Source: Diorhabda sublineata (lineage: Eukaryota > Arthropoda > Insecta > Coleoptera > Chrysomelidae). From it: 64,000 nucleotides of DNA. The stretch covers positions 16,934,872-16,998,871 of the forward strand of contig NC_079485.1 in assembly GCF_026230105.1 (NCBI RefSeq), read 5' to 3'. Below the pieces are notes generated by a model. It searched no databases and was not told where the DNA came from. It saw only the letters and a program-made list of their open reading frames with translations. Made by a program: the position numbers and the translations under genes. How positions within the stretch are numbered: position 1 is the stretch's first letter; each line of letters opens with the position of its first letter. Positions 28,686 to 43,379 of this stretch are shown piece after piece.

Positions 28686-31600
28686 TTAGTGATTTGCATC
28701 TAACTTGGTCAGATATCGTCGATTTACATCCATTGAAGCCGAATGAGTTCGTTTGCCACTTTGTGTTGATTGAAAATTTTCGAAATCTATTTCTGCCATT
28801 TTTAATCCAAACACATCAAATCTTATATGTTTGAGTGAATTTGCATCTAACTTGGTCAGATATCGTCGAATTACATCCATTGAAGCCGAATGAGTTCGAT
28901 TGTCACTTTGTGTTGATTCAAAATTTTCGAGATCTATTCCTGCCATTTCAAGTCCGAACACATCAATTATAATATGTTTGAGTGAATTTGCATTTAACTT
29001 GGTCAGATATTAACGATTTACATCCATTGAAGCCGAATGAGTTCGATTGTCACTTTGTGTTGATCGAAAATTTTCCAAATTAATTTCTGCCATTTTAAGT
29101 CCAAACACATCAATTCTTATATGTTTGAGTGAATTTGCATCTAACTTGGTCAGATATTGCCGATTTACATCCATTGAAGCCGAATGAGTCCGATTGTCAC
29201 TTTGTGTTGATTGAAAATTTTCGAAATCTATTTCTGCCATCTTAAGTCCAAACACATCAATTCTTATATATTTGGGTGAATTTGCATCTAACTTGGGCAG
29301 ATATCGTCGATTTACATCCATTGAAGCCGAATGAGTTCGATTGTCACTTTGTATTGATTGAAAATTTTCGAAATCTGTTTCCGCCATTTTAAGTTCAAAC
29401 ACATCAATTCTTATATGTCTAAGTGAATTTGCATATAACTTGTTCAGATATTGTCGATTTACATCAATTGAAGCCGGATGAGTTCGATTGTCACTTTGTG
29501 TTGATTGAAAATTTTCGAAATCTATTTCTGCCATCTTAAGTCCAAACACATCGATTCTAATATATTTGAGTGAATTTGCATCTAACTTGGTCAGATATCG
29601 TCGATTTACATCCATTGAAGCCGAATGAGTTCGATTGTCACTTTGTATTGATTGAAAATTTTCGGAATCTATTTCCGCCATTTTAAGTCCAAACACATCA
29701 ATTCTTATATGACTTAGTGAATTTGCATCTAACTTGGTCAGATATTGTCGATTTACATCAATTGAAGCCGAATGAGTTCGATTGTCACTTTGTGTTGATT
29801 GAAAATTTTCGAAATCTATTTCTGCCATCTTAAGTCCAAACACATCGATTCTAATATATTTGAGTGAATTTGCATCTAACTTGGTCAGATATTGTCGATT
29901 TACATCCATTGAAGCCGAATGAGTTCGATTGTCACTTTGTGTTGATCGAAAATTTTCCAAATTAATTTCTGCCATTTTAAGTCCAAACACATCAATTCTT
30001 ATATATTCGAGTGAAATTGCATCTAACTTGGTCAGATATCGTCGATTTACATCCATTGAAGCCGAATGAGTTCGATTGTCACTTTGTGTTGATTGAAAAT
30101 TCTCGAAATCTATTTCTGCCATTTTAAGTCCAAACACATCAATTCTTAAATATTTGAGTGAATTTGAATCTAACTTGGTCAGATATTGTCGATTTACATC
30201 CATTGAAGCCGAATGAGTTTGATTGTCACTTTGTGTTGATTTAAAATTTTCGAAACCTATTTCTGCCATTTCAAGTCCATACACATCAATTCTTATATGT
30301 TTGAGTGAATTTGCATCGAAGTTGGTCAGATATTGTCGATTTACATCAATTGAAGCCGAATGAGTTCGATTGTCACTTTATGTTGATTGAAAATTTTCGA
30401 AATCTATTTCTGCCATTTTAAGTCCAAACACATCAATTCTTATATGTTTGAGTGAAATTGAATCTAACTTTGTCAGATATCGTCGATTTACATCAATTGA
30501 AGCCGAATGAGTTCGATTGGCACTTTGTGTTGTTTGAAAATTTTCGAAATCTATTTCTGCCATTTCAAGTCCAAACACATTAATTCTTATATATTTGAGT
30601 GAAATTAAATCTAACTTGGTCAGATATTGTCGATATAAATCCATTGATGCCGAATGAGTTCGATTGTCACTTTGTGTTGATTGAAAATTTTCCAAATCTA
30701 TTTCTGCCATTTTAAGTCCAAACACATCAATTCTTCTATATTTGAGTGAATTTAAATCTAACTTGGTCAGATATTGTCGATTTACATCAATTGAAGCCGA
30801 ATGAGTTCGATTGTCACTTTGTGTTGATTGGAAATTTTCCAAATCTATTTCTGCCATTTTAAGTCCAAACACATCAATTCTTATATGTTTGAGTGAATTT
30901 GCATCGAACTTTGTCAGATATTGTCGATTTACATCAATTGAAGCCGAATGAGTTTGATTGTCACTTTATGTTGATTGAAAATTTTCGAAATCTATTTCTG
31001 CCATTTTAAGTCCAAACACATCAATTCTTAAATATTTGAGTGAATTTGCATCTAACTTGTTCAGATATCGTCGATTTACATCCATTTAAGCCGAATGAGT
31101 TCGATTGTCACTTTGTGTTGATTGAAAATTTTCGAAATCTATTTCTGCCATTTTAAGGCCAAACACATCAATTCTTATATGTTTGAGTGAAATTGAATCT
31201 AACTTTGTCAGATATCGTCGATTTACATCAATTGAAGCCGAATGAGTTCGATTGGCACTTTATGTTGTTTGAAAATTTTCGAAATCTATTTCTGCCATTT
31301 CAAGTCCAAACACATTAATTCTTATATATTTGAGTGAAATTAAATCTAACTTGGTCAGATATTGTCGATATAAATCCATTGATGCCGAATGAGTTCGATT
31401 GTCACTTTGTGTTGATTGAAAATTTTCCAAATCTATTTCTGCCATTTTAAGTCCAAACACATCAATTCTTATATGTTTGAGTGAATTTGCATCGAAGTTG
31501 GTCAGATATTGTCGATTTACATCAATTGAAGCCGAATGAGTTCGATTGTCACTTTATGTTGATTGAAAATTTTCGAAATCTATTTCTGCCATTTTAAGTC

Positions 31601-34600
31601 CAAACACATCAATTCTTAAATATTTGAGTGAATTTGCATCTAACTTGTTCAGATATCGTCGATTTACATCCATTTAAGCCGAATGAGTTCGATTGTCACT
31701 TTGTGTTGATTGAAAATTTTCGAAATCTATTTCTGCCATTTTAAGGCCAAACACATTAATTCTTATATATTTGAGTGAAATTAAATCTAACTTGGTCAGA
31801 TATTGTCGATATAAATCCATTGATGCCGAATGAGTTCGATTGTCACTTTGTGTTGATTGAAAATTTTCCAAATCTATTTCTGCCATTTTAAGTCCAAACA
31901 CATCAATTCTTCTATATTTGAGTGAATTTGCACGTAACTTGGTCAGATATTGTCGATTTACATCCATTGAAGCGGAATGAGTTCGATTGTCACTTTGTGT
32001 TGATTGAAAATTTTCGAAATCTATTTCTGCCATTTTGAGTCCAAACACATCAATTCTTATATGTTTGAGTGAATTTGCATCGAACTTGGTCAGACAATGT
32101 CGATTTACATCCATTGAAGCCGAATGAGTTTGATTGTCACTTTATGTTGATTGAAAATTTTCGAAATCTATTTCTGCCATTTTGAGTCCAAACACATCAA
32201 ATCTCATATATTTGAGTGAATTTGCATCTAACTTGGGCAGATATCGTCGATTTACATCCATTGAAGCCGAATGAGTTCGATTGTCACTTTGTATTGATTG
32301 AAAATTTTCGAAATCTGTTTCCGCCATTTTAAGTTCAAACACATCAATTCTTATATGTCTAAGTGAATTTGCATCTAACTTGTTCAGATATTGTCGATTT
32401 ACATCAATTGAAGCCGGATGAGTTCGATTGTCACTTTGTGTTGATTGAAAATTCTCGAAATCTATTTCTGCCATTTTAAGTCCAAACACATCAATTCTTA
32501 AATATTTGAGTGAATTTGAATCTAACTTGGTCAGATATTGTCGATTTACATCCATTGAAGCCGAATGAGTTTGATTGTCACTTTGTGTTGATTTAAAATT
32601 TTCGAAACCTATTTCTGCCATTTCAAGTCCATACACATCAATTCTTATATGTTTGAGTGAATTTGCATCGAAGTTGGTCAGATATTGTCGATTTACATCA
32701 ATTGAAGCCGAATGAGTTCGATTGTCACTTTATGTTGATTGAAAATTTTCGAAATCTATTTCTGCCATTTTAAGTCCAAACACATCAATTCTTATATGTT
32801 TGAGTGAAATTGAATCTAACTTTGTCAGATATCGTCGATTTACATCAATTGAAGCCGAATGAGTTCGATTGGCACTTTGTGTTGTTTGAAAATTTTCGAA
32901 ATCTATTTCTGCCATTTCAAGTCCAAACACATTAATTCTTATATATTTGAGTGAAATTAAATCTAACTTGGTCAGATATTGTCGATATAAATCCATTGAT
33001 GCCGAATGAGTTCGATTGTCACTTTGTGTTGATTGAAAATTTTCCAAATCTATTTCTGCCATTTTAAGTCCAAACACATCAATTCTTCTATATTTGAGTG
33101 AATTTGAATCTAACTTGGTCAGATATTGTCGATTTACATCAATTGAAGCCGAATGAGTTCGATTGTCACTTTGTGTTGATTGGAAATTTTCCAAATCTAT
33201 TTCTGCCATTTTAAGTCCAAACACATCAATTCTTATATGTTTGAGTGAATTTGCATCGAACTTTGTCAGATATTGTCGATTTACATAAATTGAAGCCGAA
33301 TGAGTTTGATTGTCACTTTATGTTGATTGAAAATTTTCGAAATCTATTTCTGCCATTTTAAGTCCAAACACATCAATTCTTAAATATTTGAGTGAATTTG
33401 CATCTAACTTGTTCAGATATCGTCGATTTACATCCATTTAAGCCGAATGAGTTCGATTGTCACTTTGTGTTGATTGAAAATTTTCGAAATCTATTTCTGC
33501 CATTTTAAGGCCAAACACATCAATTCTTATATGTTTGAGTGAAATTGAATCTAACTTTGTCAGATATCGTCGATTTACATCAATTGAAGCCGAATGAGTT
33601 CGATTGGCACTTTATGTTGTTTGAAAATTTTCGAAATCTATTTCTGCCATTTCAAGTCCAAACACATTAATTCTTATATATTTGAGTGAAATTAAATCTA
33701 ACTTGGTCAGATATTGTCGATATAAATCCATTGATGCCGAATGAGTTCGATTGTCACTTTGTGTTGATTGAAAATTTTCCAAATCTATTTCTGCCATTTT
33801 AAGTCCAAACACATCAATTCTTATATGTTTGAGTGAATTTGCATCGAAGTTGGTCAGATATTGTCGATTTACATCAATTGAAGCCGAATGAGTTCGATTG
33901 TCACTTTATGTTGATTGAAAATTTTCGAAATCTATTTCTGCCATTTTAAGTCCAAACACATCAATTCTTAAATATTTGAGTGAATTTGCATCTAACTTGT
34001 TCAGATATCGTCGATTTACATCCATTTAAGCCGAATGAGTTCGATTGTCACTTTGTGTTGATTGAAAATTTTCGAAATCTATTTCTGCCATTTTAAGGCC
34101 AAACACATTAATTCTTATATATTTGAGTGAAATTAAATCTAACTTGGTCAGATATTGTCGATATAAATCCATTGATGCCGAATGAGTTCGATTGTCACTT
34201 TGTGTTGATTGAAAATTTTCCAAATCTATTTCTGCCATTTTAAGTCCAAACACATCAATTCTTCTATATTTGAGTGAATTTGCACGTAACTTGGTCAGAT
34301 ATTGTCGATTTACATCCATTGAAGCGGAATGAGTTCGATTGTCACTTTGTGTTGATTGAAAATTTTCGAAATCTATTTCTGCCATTTTGAGTCCAAACAC
34401 ATCAATTCTTATATGTTTGAGTGAATTTGCATCGAACTTGGTCAGACAATGTCGATTTACATCCATTGAAGCGGAATGAGTTTGATTGTCACTTTATGTT
34501 GATTGAAAATTTTCGAAATCTATTTCTGCCATTTTGAGTCCAAACACATCAAATCTTATATATTTGAGTGAATTTGCATCTAACTTGGTCAGATATCGTC

Positions 34601-37600
34601 GAATTACATCCATTGAAGCCGAATGAGTTCGATTGTCACTTTGTATTGATTGAAAATTTTCGAAATCTGTTTCCGCCATTTTAAGTTCAAACACATCAAT
34701 TCTTATATGTCTAAGTGAATTTGCATCTAACTTGTTCAGATATTGTCGATTTACATCAATTGAAGCCGGATGAGTTCGATTGTCACTTTGTGTTGATTGA
34801 CAATTTTCGAAATCTATGTCCGCCATTTTAAGTCCAAACACATCAATTCTTATATGTCTTAGTGAATTTGCATCTAACTTGGTCAGATATTGTCGATTTA
34901 CATCAATTGAAGCCGAATGAGTTCGATTGTCACTTTGTGTTGATTGACAATTTTCGAAATCTATGTCCGCCATTTTAAGTCCAAACACATCAATTCTTAT
35001 ATGTCTTAGTGATTTGCATCTAACTTGGTCAGATATCGTCGATTTACATCCATTGAAGCCGAATGAGTTCGTTTGCCACTTTGTGTTGATTGAAAATTTT
35101 CGAAATCTATTTCTGCCATTTTAAATCCAAACACATCAAATCTTATATGTTTGAGTGAATTTGCATCTAACTTGGTCAGATATCGTCGAATTACATCCAT
35201 TGAAGCCGAATGAGTTCGATTGTCACTTTGTGTTGATTCAAAATTTTCGAGATCTATTTCTGCCATTTCAAGTCCGAACACATCAATTATAATATGTTTG
35301 AGTGAATTTGCATTTAACTTGGTCAGATATTAACGATTTACATCCATTGAAGCCGAATGAGTTCGATTGTCACTTTGTGTTGATCGAAAATTTTCCAAAT
35401 TAATTTCTGCCATTTTAAGTCCAAACACATCAATTCTTATATGTTTGAGTGAATTTGCATCTAACTTGGTCAGATATTGCCGATTTACATCCATTGAAGC
35501 CGAATGAGTCCGATTGTCACTTTGTGTTGATTGAAAATTTTCGAAATCTATTTCTGCCATCTTAAGTCCAAACACATCAATTCTTATATATTTGAGTGAA
35601 TTTGCATCTAACTTGGGCAGATATCGTCGATTTACATCCATTGAAGCCGAATGAGTTCGATTGTCACTTTGTATTGATTGAAAATTTTCGAAATCTGTTT
35701 CCGCCATTTTAAGTTCAAACACATCAATTCTTATATGTCTAAGTGAATTTGCATCTAACTTGTTCAGATATTGTCGATTTACATCAATTGAAGCCGGATG
35801 AGTTCGATTGTCACTTTGTGTTGATTGAAAATTTTCGAAATCTATTTCTGCCATCTTAAGTCCAAACACATCGATTCTAATATATTTGAGTGAATTTGCA
35901 TCTAACTTGGTCAGATATCGTCGATTTACATCCATTGAAGCCGAATGAGTTCGATTGTCACTTTGTATTGATTGAAAATTTTCGGAATCTATTTCCGCCA
36001 TTTTAAGTCCAAACACATCAATTCTTATATTACTTAGTGAATTTGCATCTAACTTGGTCAGATATTGTCGATTTACATCAATTGAAGCCGAATGAGTTCG
36101 ATTGTCACTTTGTGTTGATTGAAAATTTTCGAAATCTATTTCTGCCATCTTAAGTCCAAACACATCGATTCTAATATATTTGAGTGAATTTGCATCTAAC
36201 TTGGTCAGATATTGTCGATTTACATCCATTGAAGCCGAATGAGTTCGATTGTCACTTTGTGTTGATCGGAAATTTTCCAAATTAATTTCTGCCATTTTAA
36301 GTCCAAACACATCAATTCTTATATATTCGAGTGAAATTGCATCTAACTTGGTCAGATATCGTTGATTTACATCCATTGAAGCCGAATGAGTTCGATTGTC
36401 ACTTTGTGTTGATTGAAAATTCTCGAAATCTATTTCTGCCATTTTAAGTCCAAACACATCAATTCTTAAATATTTGAGTGAATTTGAATCTAACTTGGTC
36501 AGATATTGTCGATTTACATCCATTGAAGCCGAATGAGTTTGATTGTCACTTTGTGTTGATTTAAAATTTTCGAAACCTATTTCTGCCATTTCAAGTCCAA
36601 ACACATCAATTCTTATATGTTTGAGTGAATTTGCATCGAAGTTGGTCAGATATTGTCGATTTACATCAATTGAAGCCGAATGAGTTCGATTGTCACTTTA
36701 TGTTGATTGAAAATTTTCGAAATCTATTTCTGCCATTTTAAGTCCAAACACATCAATTCTTATATGTTTGAGTGAGATTGAATCTAACTTTGTCAGATAT
36801 CGTCGATTTACATCAATTGAAGCCGAATTAGTTCGATTGGCACTTTGTGTTGTTTGAAAATTTTCGAAATCTATTTCTGCCAATTCAAGTCCAAACAAAT
36901 TAATTCTTATATATTTGAGTGAAATTAAATCTAACTTGGTCAGATATTGTCGATATAAATCCATTGATGCCGAATGAGTTCGATTGTCACTTTGTGTTGA
37001 TTGAAAATTTTCCAAATCTATTTCTGCCATTTTAAGTCCAAACACATCAATTCTTCTATATTTGAGTGAATTTTAATCTAACTTGGTCAGATATTGTCGA
37101 TTTACATCAATTGAAGCCGAATGAGTTCGATTGTCACTTTGTGTTGATTGGAAATTTTCCAAATCTATTTCTGCCATTTTAAGTCCAAACACATCAATTC
37201 TTAAATATTTGAGTGAATTTGCATCTAACTTGTTCAGATATCGTCGATTTACATCCATTTAAGCCGAATGAGTTCGATTGTCACTTTGTGTTGATTGAAA
37301 ATTTTCGAAATCTATTTCTGCCATTTTAAGGCCAAACACATCAATTCTTATATGTTTGAGTGAAATTGAATCTAACTTTGTCAGATATCGTCGATTTACA
37401 TCAATTGAAGCCGAATGAGTTCGATTGGCACTTTGTGTTGTTTGAAAATTTTCGAAATCTATTTCTGCCATTTCAAGTCCAAACACATTAATTCTTATAT
37501 ATTTGAGTGAAATTAAATCTAACTTGGTCAGATATTGTCGATATAAATCCATTGATGCCGAATGAGTTCGATTGTCACTTTGTGTTGATTGAAAATTTTC

Positions 37601-40430
37601 CAAATCTATTTCTGCCATTTTAAGTCCAAACACATCAATTCTTATATGTTTGAGTGAATTTGCAACGAAGTTGGTCAGATATTGTCGATTTACATCAATT
37701 GAAGCCGAATGAGTTCGATTGTCAATTTATGTTGATTGAAAATTTTCGAAATCTATTTCTGCCATTTTAAGTCCAAACACATCAATTCTTAAATATTTGA
37801 GTGAATTTGCATCTAACTTGTTCAGATATCGTCGATTTACATCCATTTAAGCCGAATGGGTTCGATTGTCACTTTTTGTTGATTGAAAATTTTCGAAATC
37901 TATTTCTGCCATTTTAAGGCCAAACACATCAATTCTTATATGTTTGAGTGAAATTGAATCTAACTTTGTCAGATATCGTCGATTTACATCAATTGAAGCC
38001 GAATGAGTTCGATTGGCACTTTGTGTTGTTTGAAAATTTTCGAAATCTATTTCTGCCATTTCAAGTCCAAACACATTAATTCTTATATATTTGAGTGAAA
38101 TTAAATCTAACTTGGTCAGATATTGTCGATATAAATCCATTGATGCCGAATGAGTTCGATTGTCACTTTGTGTTGATTGAAAATTTTCCAAATCTATTTC
38201 TGCCATTTTAAGTCCAAACACATCAATTCTTCTATATTTGAGTGAATTTGCACGTAACTTGGTCAGATATTGTCGATTTACATCCATTGAAGCGGAATGA
38301 GTTCGATTGTCACTTTGTGTTGATTGAAAATTTTCGAAATCTATTTCTGCCATTTTGAGTCCAAACACATCAATTCTTATATGTTTGAGTGAATTTGCAT
38401 CGAACTTGGTCAGACAATGTCGATTTACATCCATTGAAGCTGAATGAGTTTGATTGTCACTTTATGTTGATTGAAAATTTTCGAAATCTATTTCTGCCAT
38501 TTTGAGTCCAAACACATCAAATCTTATATATTTGAGTGAATTTGCATCTAACTTGGGCAGATATCGTCGATTTACATCCATTGAAGCCGAATGAGTTCGA
38601 TTGTCACTTTGTATTGATTGAAAATTTTCGAAATCTGTTTCCGCCATTTTAAGTTCAAACACATCAATTCTTATATGTCTAAGTGAATTTGCATCTAACT
38701 TGTTCAGATATTGTCGATTTACATCAATTGAAGCCGGATGAGTTCGATTGTCACTTTGTGTTGATTGAAAATTTTCGAAATCTATTTCTGCCATCTTAAG
38801 TCCAAACACATCGATTCTAATATATTTGAGTGAATTTGCATCTAACTTGGTCAGATATCGTCGATTTACATCCATTGAAGCCGAATGAGTTCGATTGTCA
38901 CTTTGTATTGATTGAAAATTTTCGGAATCTATTTCCGCCATTTTAAGTCCAAACACATCAATTCTTATATGTCTTAGTGAATTTGCATCTAACTTGGTCA
39001 GATATTGTCGATTTACATCAATTGAAGCCGAATGAGTTCGATTGTCACTTTGTGTTGATTGACAATTTTCGAAATCTATGTCCGCCATTTTAAGTCCAAA
39101 CACATCAATTCTTATATGTCTTAGTGATTTGCATCTAACTTGGTCAGATATCGTCGATTTACATCCATTGAAGCCGAATGAGTTCGTTTGCCACTTTGTG
39201 TTGATTGAAAATTTTCGAAATCTATTTCTGCCATTTTAAATCCAAACACATCAAATCTTATATGTTTGAGTGAATTTGCATCTAACTTGGTCAGATATCG
39301 TCGAATTACATCCATTGAAGCCGAATGAGTTCGATTGTCACTTTGTGTTGATTCAAAATTTTCGAGATCTATTTCTGCCATTTCAAGTCCGAACACATCA
39401 ATTATAATATGTTTGAGTGAATTTGCATTTAACTTGGTCAGATATTAACGATTTACATCCATTGAAGCCGAATGAGTTCGATTGTCACTTTGTGTTGATC
39501 GAAAATTTTCCAAATTAATTTCTGCCATTTTAAGTCCAAACACATCAATTCTTATATGTTTGAGTGAATTTGCATCTAACTTGGTCAGATATTGCCGATT
39601 TACATCCATTGAAGCCGAATGAGTCCGATTGTCACTTTGTGTTGATTGAAAATTTTCGAAATCTATTTCTGCCATCTTAAGTCCAAACACATCAATTCTT
39701 ATATATTTGAGTGAATTTGCATCTAACTTGGGCAGATATCGTCGATTTACATCCATTGAAGCCGAATGAGTTCGATTGTCACTTTGTATTGATTGAAAAT
39801 TTTCGAAATCTGTTTCCGCCATTTTAAGTTCAAACACATCAATTCTTATATGTCTAAGTGAATTTGCATCTAACTTGTTCAGATATTGTCGATTTACATC
39901 AATTGAAGCCGGATGAGTTCGATTGTCACTTTGTGTTGATTGAAAATTTTCGAAATCTATTTCTGCCATCTTAAGTCCAAACACATCGATTCTAATATAT
40001 TTGAGTGAATTTGCATCTAACTTGGTCAGATATCGTCGATTTACATCCATTGAAGCCGAATGAGTTCGATTGTCACTTTGTATTGATTGAAAATTTTCGG
40101 AATCTATTTCCGCCATTTTAAGTACAAACACATCAATTCTTATATGACTTAGTGAATTTGCATCTAACTTGGTCAGATATTGTCGATTTACATCAATTGA
40201 AGCCGAATGAGTTCGATTGTCACTTTGTGTTGATCGAATATTTTCCAAATTAATTTCTGCCATTTTAAGTCCAAACACATCAATTCTTATATATTCGAGT
40301 GAAATTGCATCTAACTTGGTCAGATATCGCCGATTTACATCCATTGAAGCCGAATGAGTTCGATTGTCACTTTGTGTTGATTTAAAATTTTCGAAACCTA
40401 TTTCTGCCATTTCAAGTCCAAACACATCAA
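28620..40430. repeat. Large-scale repeat of a 13-monomer module, three copies
   Basis: The module at about 28620-30284 recurs at about 34940-36604 and, partly shortened, at about 39055-40425. The offsets are 6,320 bp (43 x 147 - 1) and 4,115 bp (28 x 147 - 1). All three copies start with the 'cttagtgatttgcatc' 1-bp-deleted monomer at 28686, 35006 and 39121, pass a 'gatattaacg' TAA at about 29009, 35329 and 39444, and end with 'gatttaaaattttcgaaacc'. The third copy has lost whole monomers. Copy-specific changes such as 'cttatattactt' near 36027 show that they have begun to diverge. Confidence 0.85.
30280..34560. repeat. 16-monomer higher-order repeat, 2,352 bp, two copies
   Basis: About 30280-32220 aligns to about 32632-34570 at an offset of 2,352 bp (16 x 147, no net indel). 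Shared rare variants are 'gcacgtaacttgg' (about 31930/34282), 'cagacaatgtcg' (about 32091/34443) and the stop-creating 'catttaagcc' (31083/33435 and 31671/34023). Differences include 'tttaaatctaac' near 30750 against 'tttgaatctaac' near 33102, 'acatcaattg' near 30935 against 'acataaattg' near 33285, and 'gaagcc' against 'gaagcg' near 32126/34478. The copies part where 'gggcagatatcg' (about 32236) faces 'ggtcagatatcg' (about 34588). Confidence 0.88.
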
Positions 40431-42450
40431 TTCTTATATGTTTGAGTGAATTTGCATCGAAGTTGGTCAGATATTGTCGATTTACATCAATTGAAGCCGA
40501 ATGAGTTCGATTGTCACTTTATGTTGATTGAAAATTTTCGAAATCTATTTCTGCCATTTTAAGTCCAAACACATCAATTCTTATATGTTTGAGTGAAATT
40601 GAATCTAACTTTGTCAGATATCGTCGATTTACATCAATTGAAGCCGAATGAGTTCGATTGGCACTTTGTGTTGTTTGAAAATTTTCGAAATCTATTTCTG
40701 CCATTTCAAGTCCAAACACATTAATTCTTATATATTTGAGTGAAATTAAATCTAACTTGGTCAGATATTGTCGATATAAATCCATTGATGCCGAATGAGT
40801 TCGATTGTCACATTGTGTTGATTGAAAATTTTGCAAATCTATTTCTGCCATTTTAAGTCCAAACACATCAATTCTTCTATATTTGAGTGAATTTTAATCT
40901 AACTTGGTCAGATATTGTCGATTTACATCAATTGAAGCCGAATGAGTTCGATTGTCACTTTGTGTTGATTGGAAATTTTCCAAATCTATTTCTGCCATTT
41001 TAAGTCCAAACACATCAATTCTTATATGTTTTAGTGAATTTGCATCGAACTTTGTCAGATATTGTCGATTTACATCAATTGAAGCCGAATGAGTTTGATT
41101 GTCACTTTATGTTGATTGAAAATTTTCGAAATCTATTTCTGCCATTTTAAGTCCAAACACATCAATTCTTAAATATTTGAGTGAATTTGCATCTAACTTG
41201 TTCAGATATCGTCGATTTACATCCATTTAAGCCGAATGAGTTCGATTGTCACTTTGTGTTGATTGAAAATTTTCGAAATCTATTTCTGCCATTTTAAGGC
41301 CAAACACATCAATTCTTATATGTTTGAGTGAAATTGAATCTAACTTTGTCAGATATCGTCGATTTACATCAATTGAAGCCGAATGAGTTCGATTGGCACT
41401 TTGTGTTGTTTGAAAATTTTCGAAATCTATTTCTGCCATTTCAAGTCCAAACACATTAATTCTTATATATTTGAGTGAAATTAAATCTAACTTGGTCAGA
41501 TATTGTCGATATAAATCCATTGATGCCGAATGAGTTCGATTGTCACTTTGTGTTGATTGAAAATTTTCCAAATCTATTTCTGCCATTTTAAGTCCAAACA
41601 CATCAATTCTTATATGTTTGAGTGAATTTGCATCGAAGTTGGTCAGATATTGTCGATTTACATCAATTGAAGCCGAATGAGTTCGATTGTCACTTTATGT
41701 TGATTGAAAATTTTCGAAATCTATTTCTGCCATTTTAAGTCCAAACACATCAATTCTTAAATATTTGAGTGAATTTGCATCTAACTTGTTCAGATATCGT
41801 CGATTTACATCCATTTAAGCCGAATGAGTTCGATTGTCACTTTGTGTTGATTGAAAATTTTCGAAATCTATTTCTGCCATTTTAAGGCCAAACACATCAA
41901 TTCTTATATGTTTGAGTGAAATTGAATCTAACTTTGTCAGATATCGTCGATTTACATCAATTGAAGCCGAATGAGTTCGATTGGCACTTTGTGTTGTTTG
42001 AAAATTTTCGAAATCTATTTCTGCCATTTCAAGTCCAAACACATTAATTCTTATATATTTGAGTGAAATTAAATCTAACTTGGTCAGATATTGTCGATAT
42101 AAATCCATTGATGCCGAATGAGTTCGATTGTCACTTTGTGTTGATTGAAAATTTTCCAAATCTATTTCTGCCATTTTAAGTCCAAACACATCAATTCTTC
42201 TATATTTGAGTGAATTTGCACGTAACTTGGTCAGATATTGTCGATTTACATCCATTGAAGCGGAATGAGTTCGATTGTCACTTTGTGTTGATTGAAAATT
42301 TTCGAAATCTATTTCTGCCATTTTGAGTCCAAACACATCAATTCTTATATGTTTGAGTGAATTTGCATCGAACTTGGTCAGAAAATGTCGATTTACATCC
42401 ATTGAAGCCGAATGAGTTTGATTGTCACTTTATGTTGATTGAAAATTTTC
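36605..42450. repeat. 27-monomer repeat, 3,968 bp, of the 'gatataaatcc' block
   Basis: The block at about 36605-38460 recurs at about 40430-42430; the parts at 37259 and 37847 match 41227 and 41815 (offset 3,968 = 27 x 147 - 1). It is also an echo of 34026 (offset 3,821 to 37847 = 26 x 147 - 1). Its mark is alternation of 'gattggcactttgtgttg', 'gatataaatccattgatg' and 'cttctatatttgag' monomers. Isolated point changes separate the copies, for example 'gcaacgaagttgg' near 37665, 'gtcaatttatg' near 37720 and 'ttttgcaaatc' near 40830. Confidence 0.83.
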
Positions 42451-43224
42451 GAAATCTATTTCTGCCATTTTGAGTCCAAACACATCAATTCTTATATGTT
42501 TGAGTGAATTTGCATCGAACTTGGTCAGATATTGTCGATTTACATCAATTGAAGCCGAATGAGTTTGATTGTCACTTTATGTTGATAGAAAATTTTCGAA
42601 ATCTATTTCTGCCATTTTAAGTCCAAACACATCAATTCTCATATGTTTGAGTGAATTTGCATCTAACTTGGTCAGATATTGTCGATTTACATCCATTGAA
42701 GCCGAATGAGTTCGATTGTCACTTTATGTTGATTGAAAATGTTCGAAATCTATTTCTGCCATTTTAAGTCCGAACCCATCAAGTCATATATTCGAGTGAA
42801 TTTGCACCTAACTTGGTCAGATATTGTCGATTTACATCCATTGAAGCCGAATGAGTTCGATTGTCACTTTGTGTTGATTGAAAATTTTCGAAATCTATTT
42901 CTGCCATTTTGAGTCCAAACATATCAATTCTTATATGTTCGAGTGAATTTGCATCGAACTTGGTCAGATATTGTCGATTTACATCAATTGAAGCCGAATG
43001 AGTTTGATTGTCACTTTATGTTGATTGAAAATTTTCGAAATCTATTTCTGCCATTTTAAGACCAAACACATCAATTCTTATATGTCTGAGTGAATTTGCA
43101 TCTAACTTGGTCAGATATTGTCGATTTACATCCATTGAAGCCGAATGAGTTCGATTGTCACTTTATGTTGATTGAAAATGTTGGAAATCTATTTCTGCCA
43201 TTTTAAGTCCGAACTCATCATGTC

Positions 43225-43255
43225 ATATATTCGAGTGACTTTGCAGATATTGTCG
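43225..43255. repeat. Monomer with a 13-bp internal deletion
   Basis: Near 43243 the usual 'gcatctaacttggtcagat' is reduced to 'gcagat', a loss of 13 bp with a 2-base 'ca' repeat at the junction. A private substitution ('gagtgactttg') sits beside it. I found no other monomer with this deletion, so it appears to be a single event that was not amplified. Confidence 0.75.
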
Positions 43256-43379
43256 ATTTACATCCATTGAAGCCGAATTAGTTCGATTGTCACTTTGTGT
43301 TGATTGAAAATTTTCGAAATCTATTTCTGCCATTTTAAGTCCAAACACATCAATTCTTATATGTTTGAGTGAATTTGCA

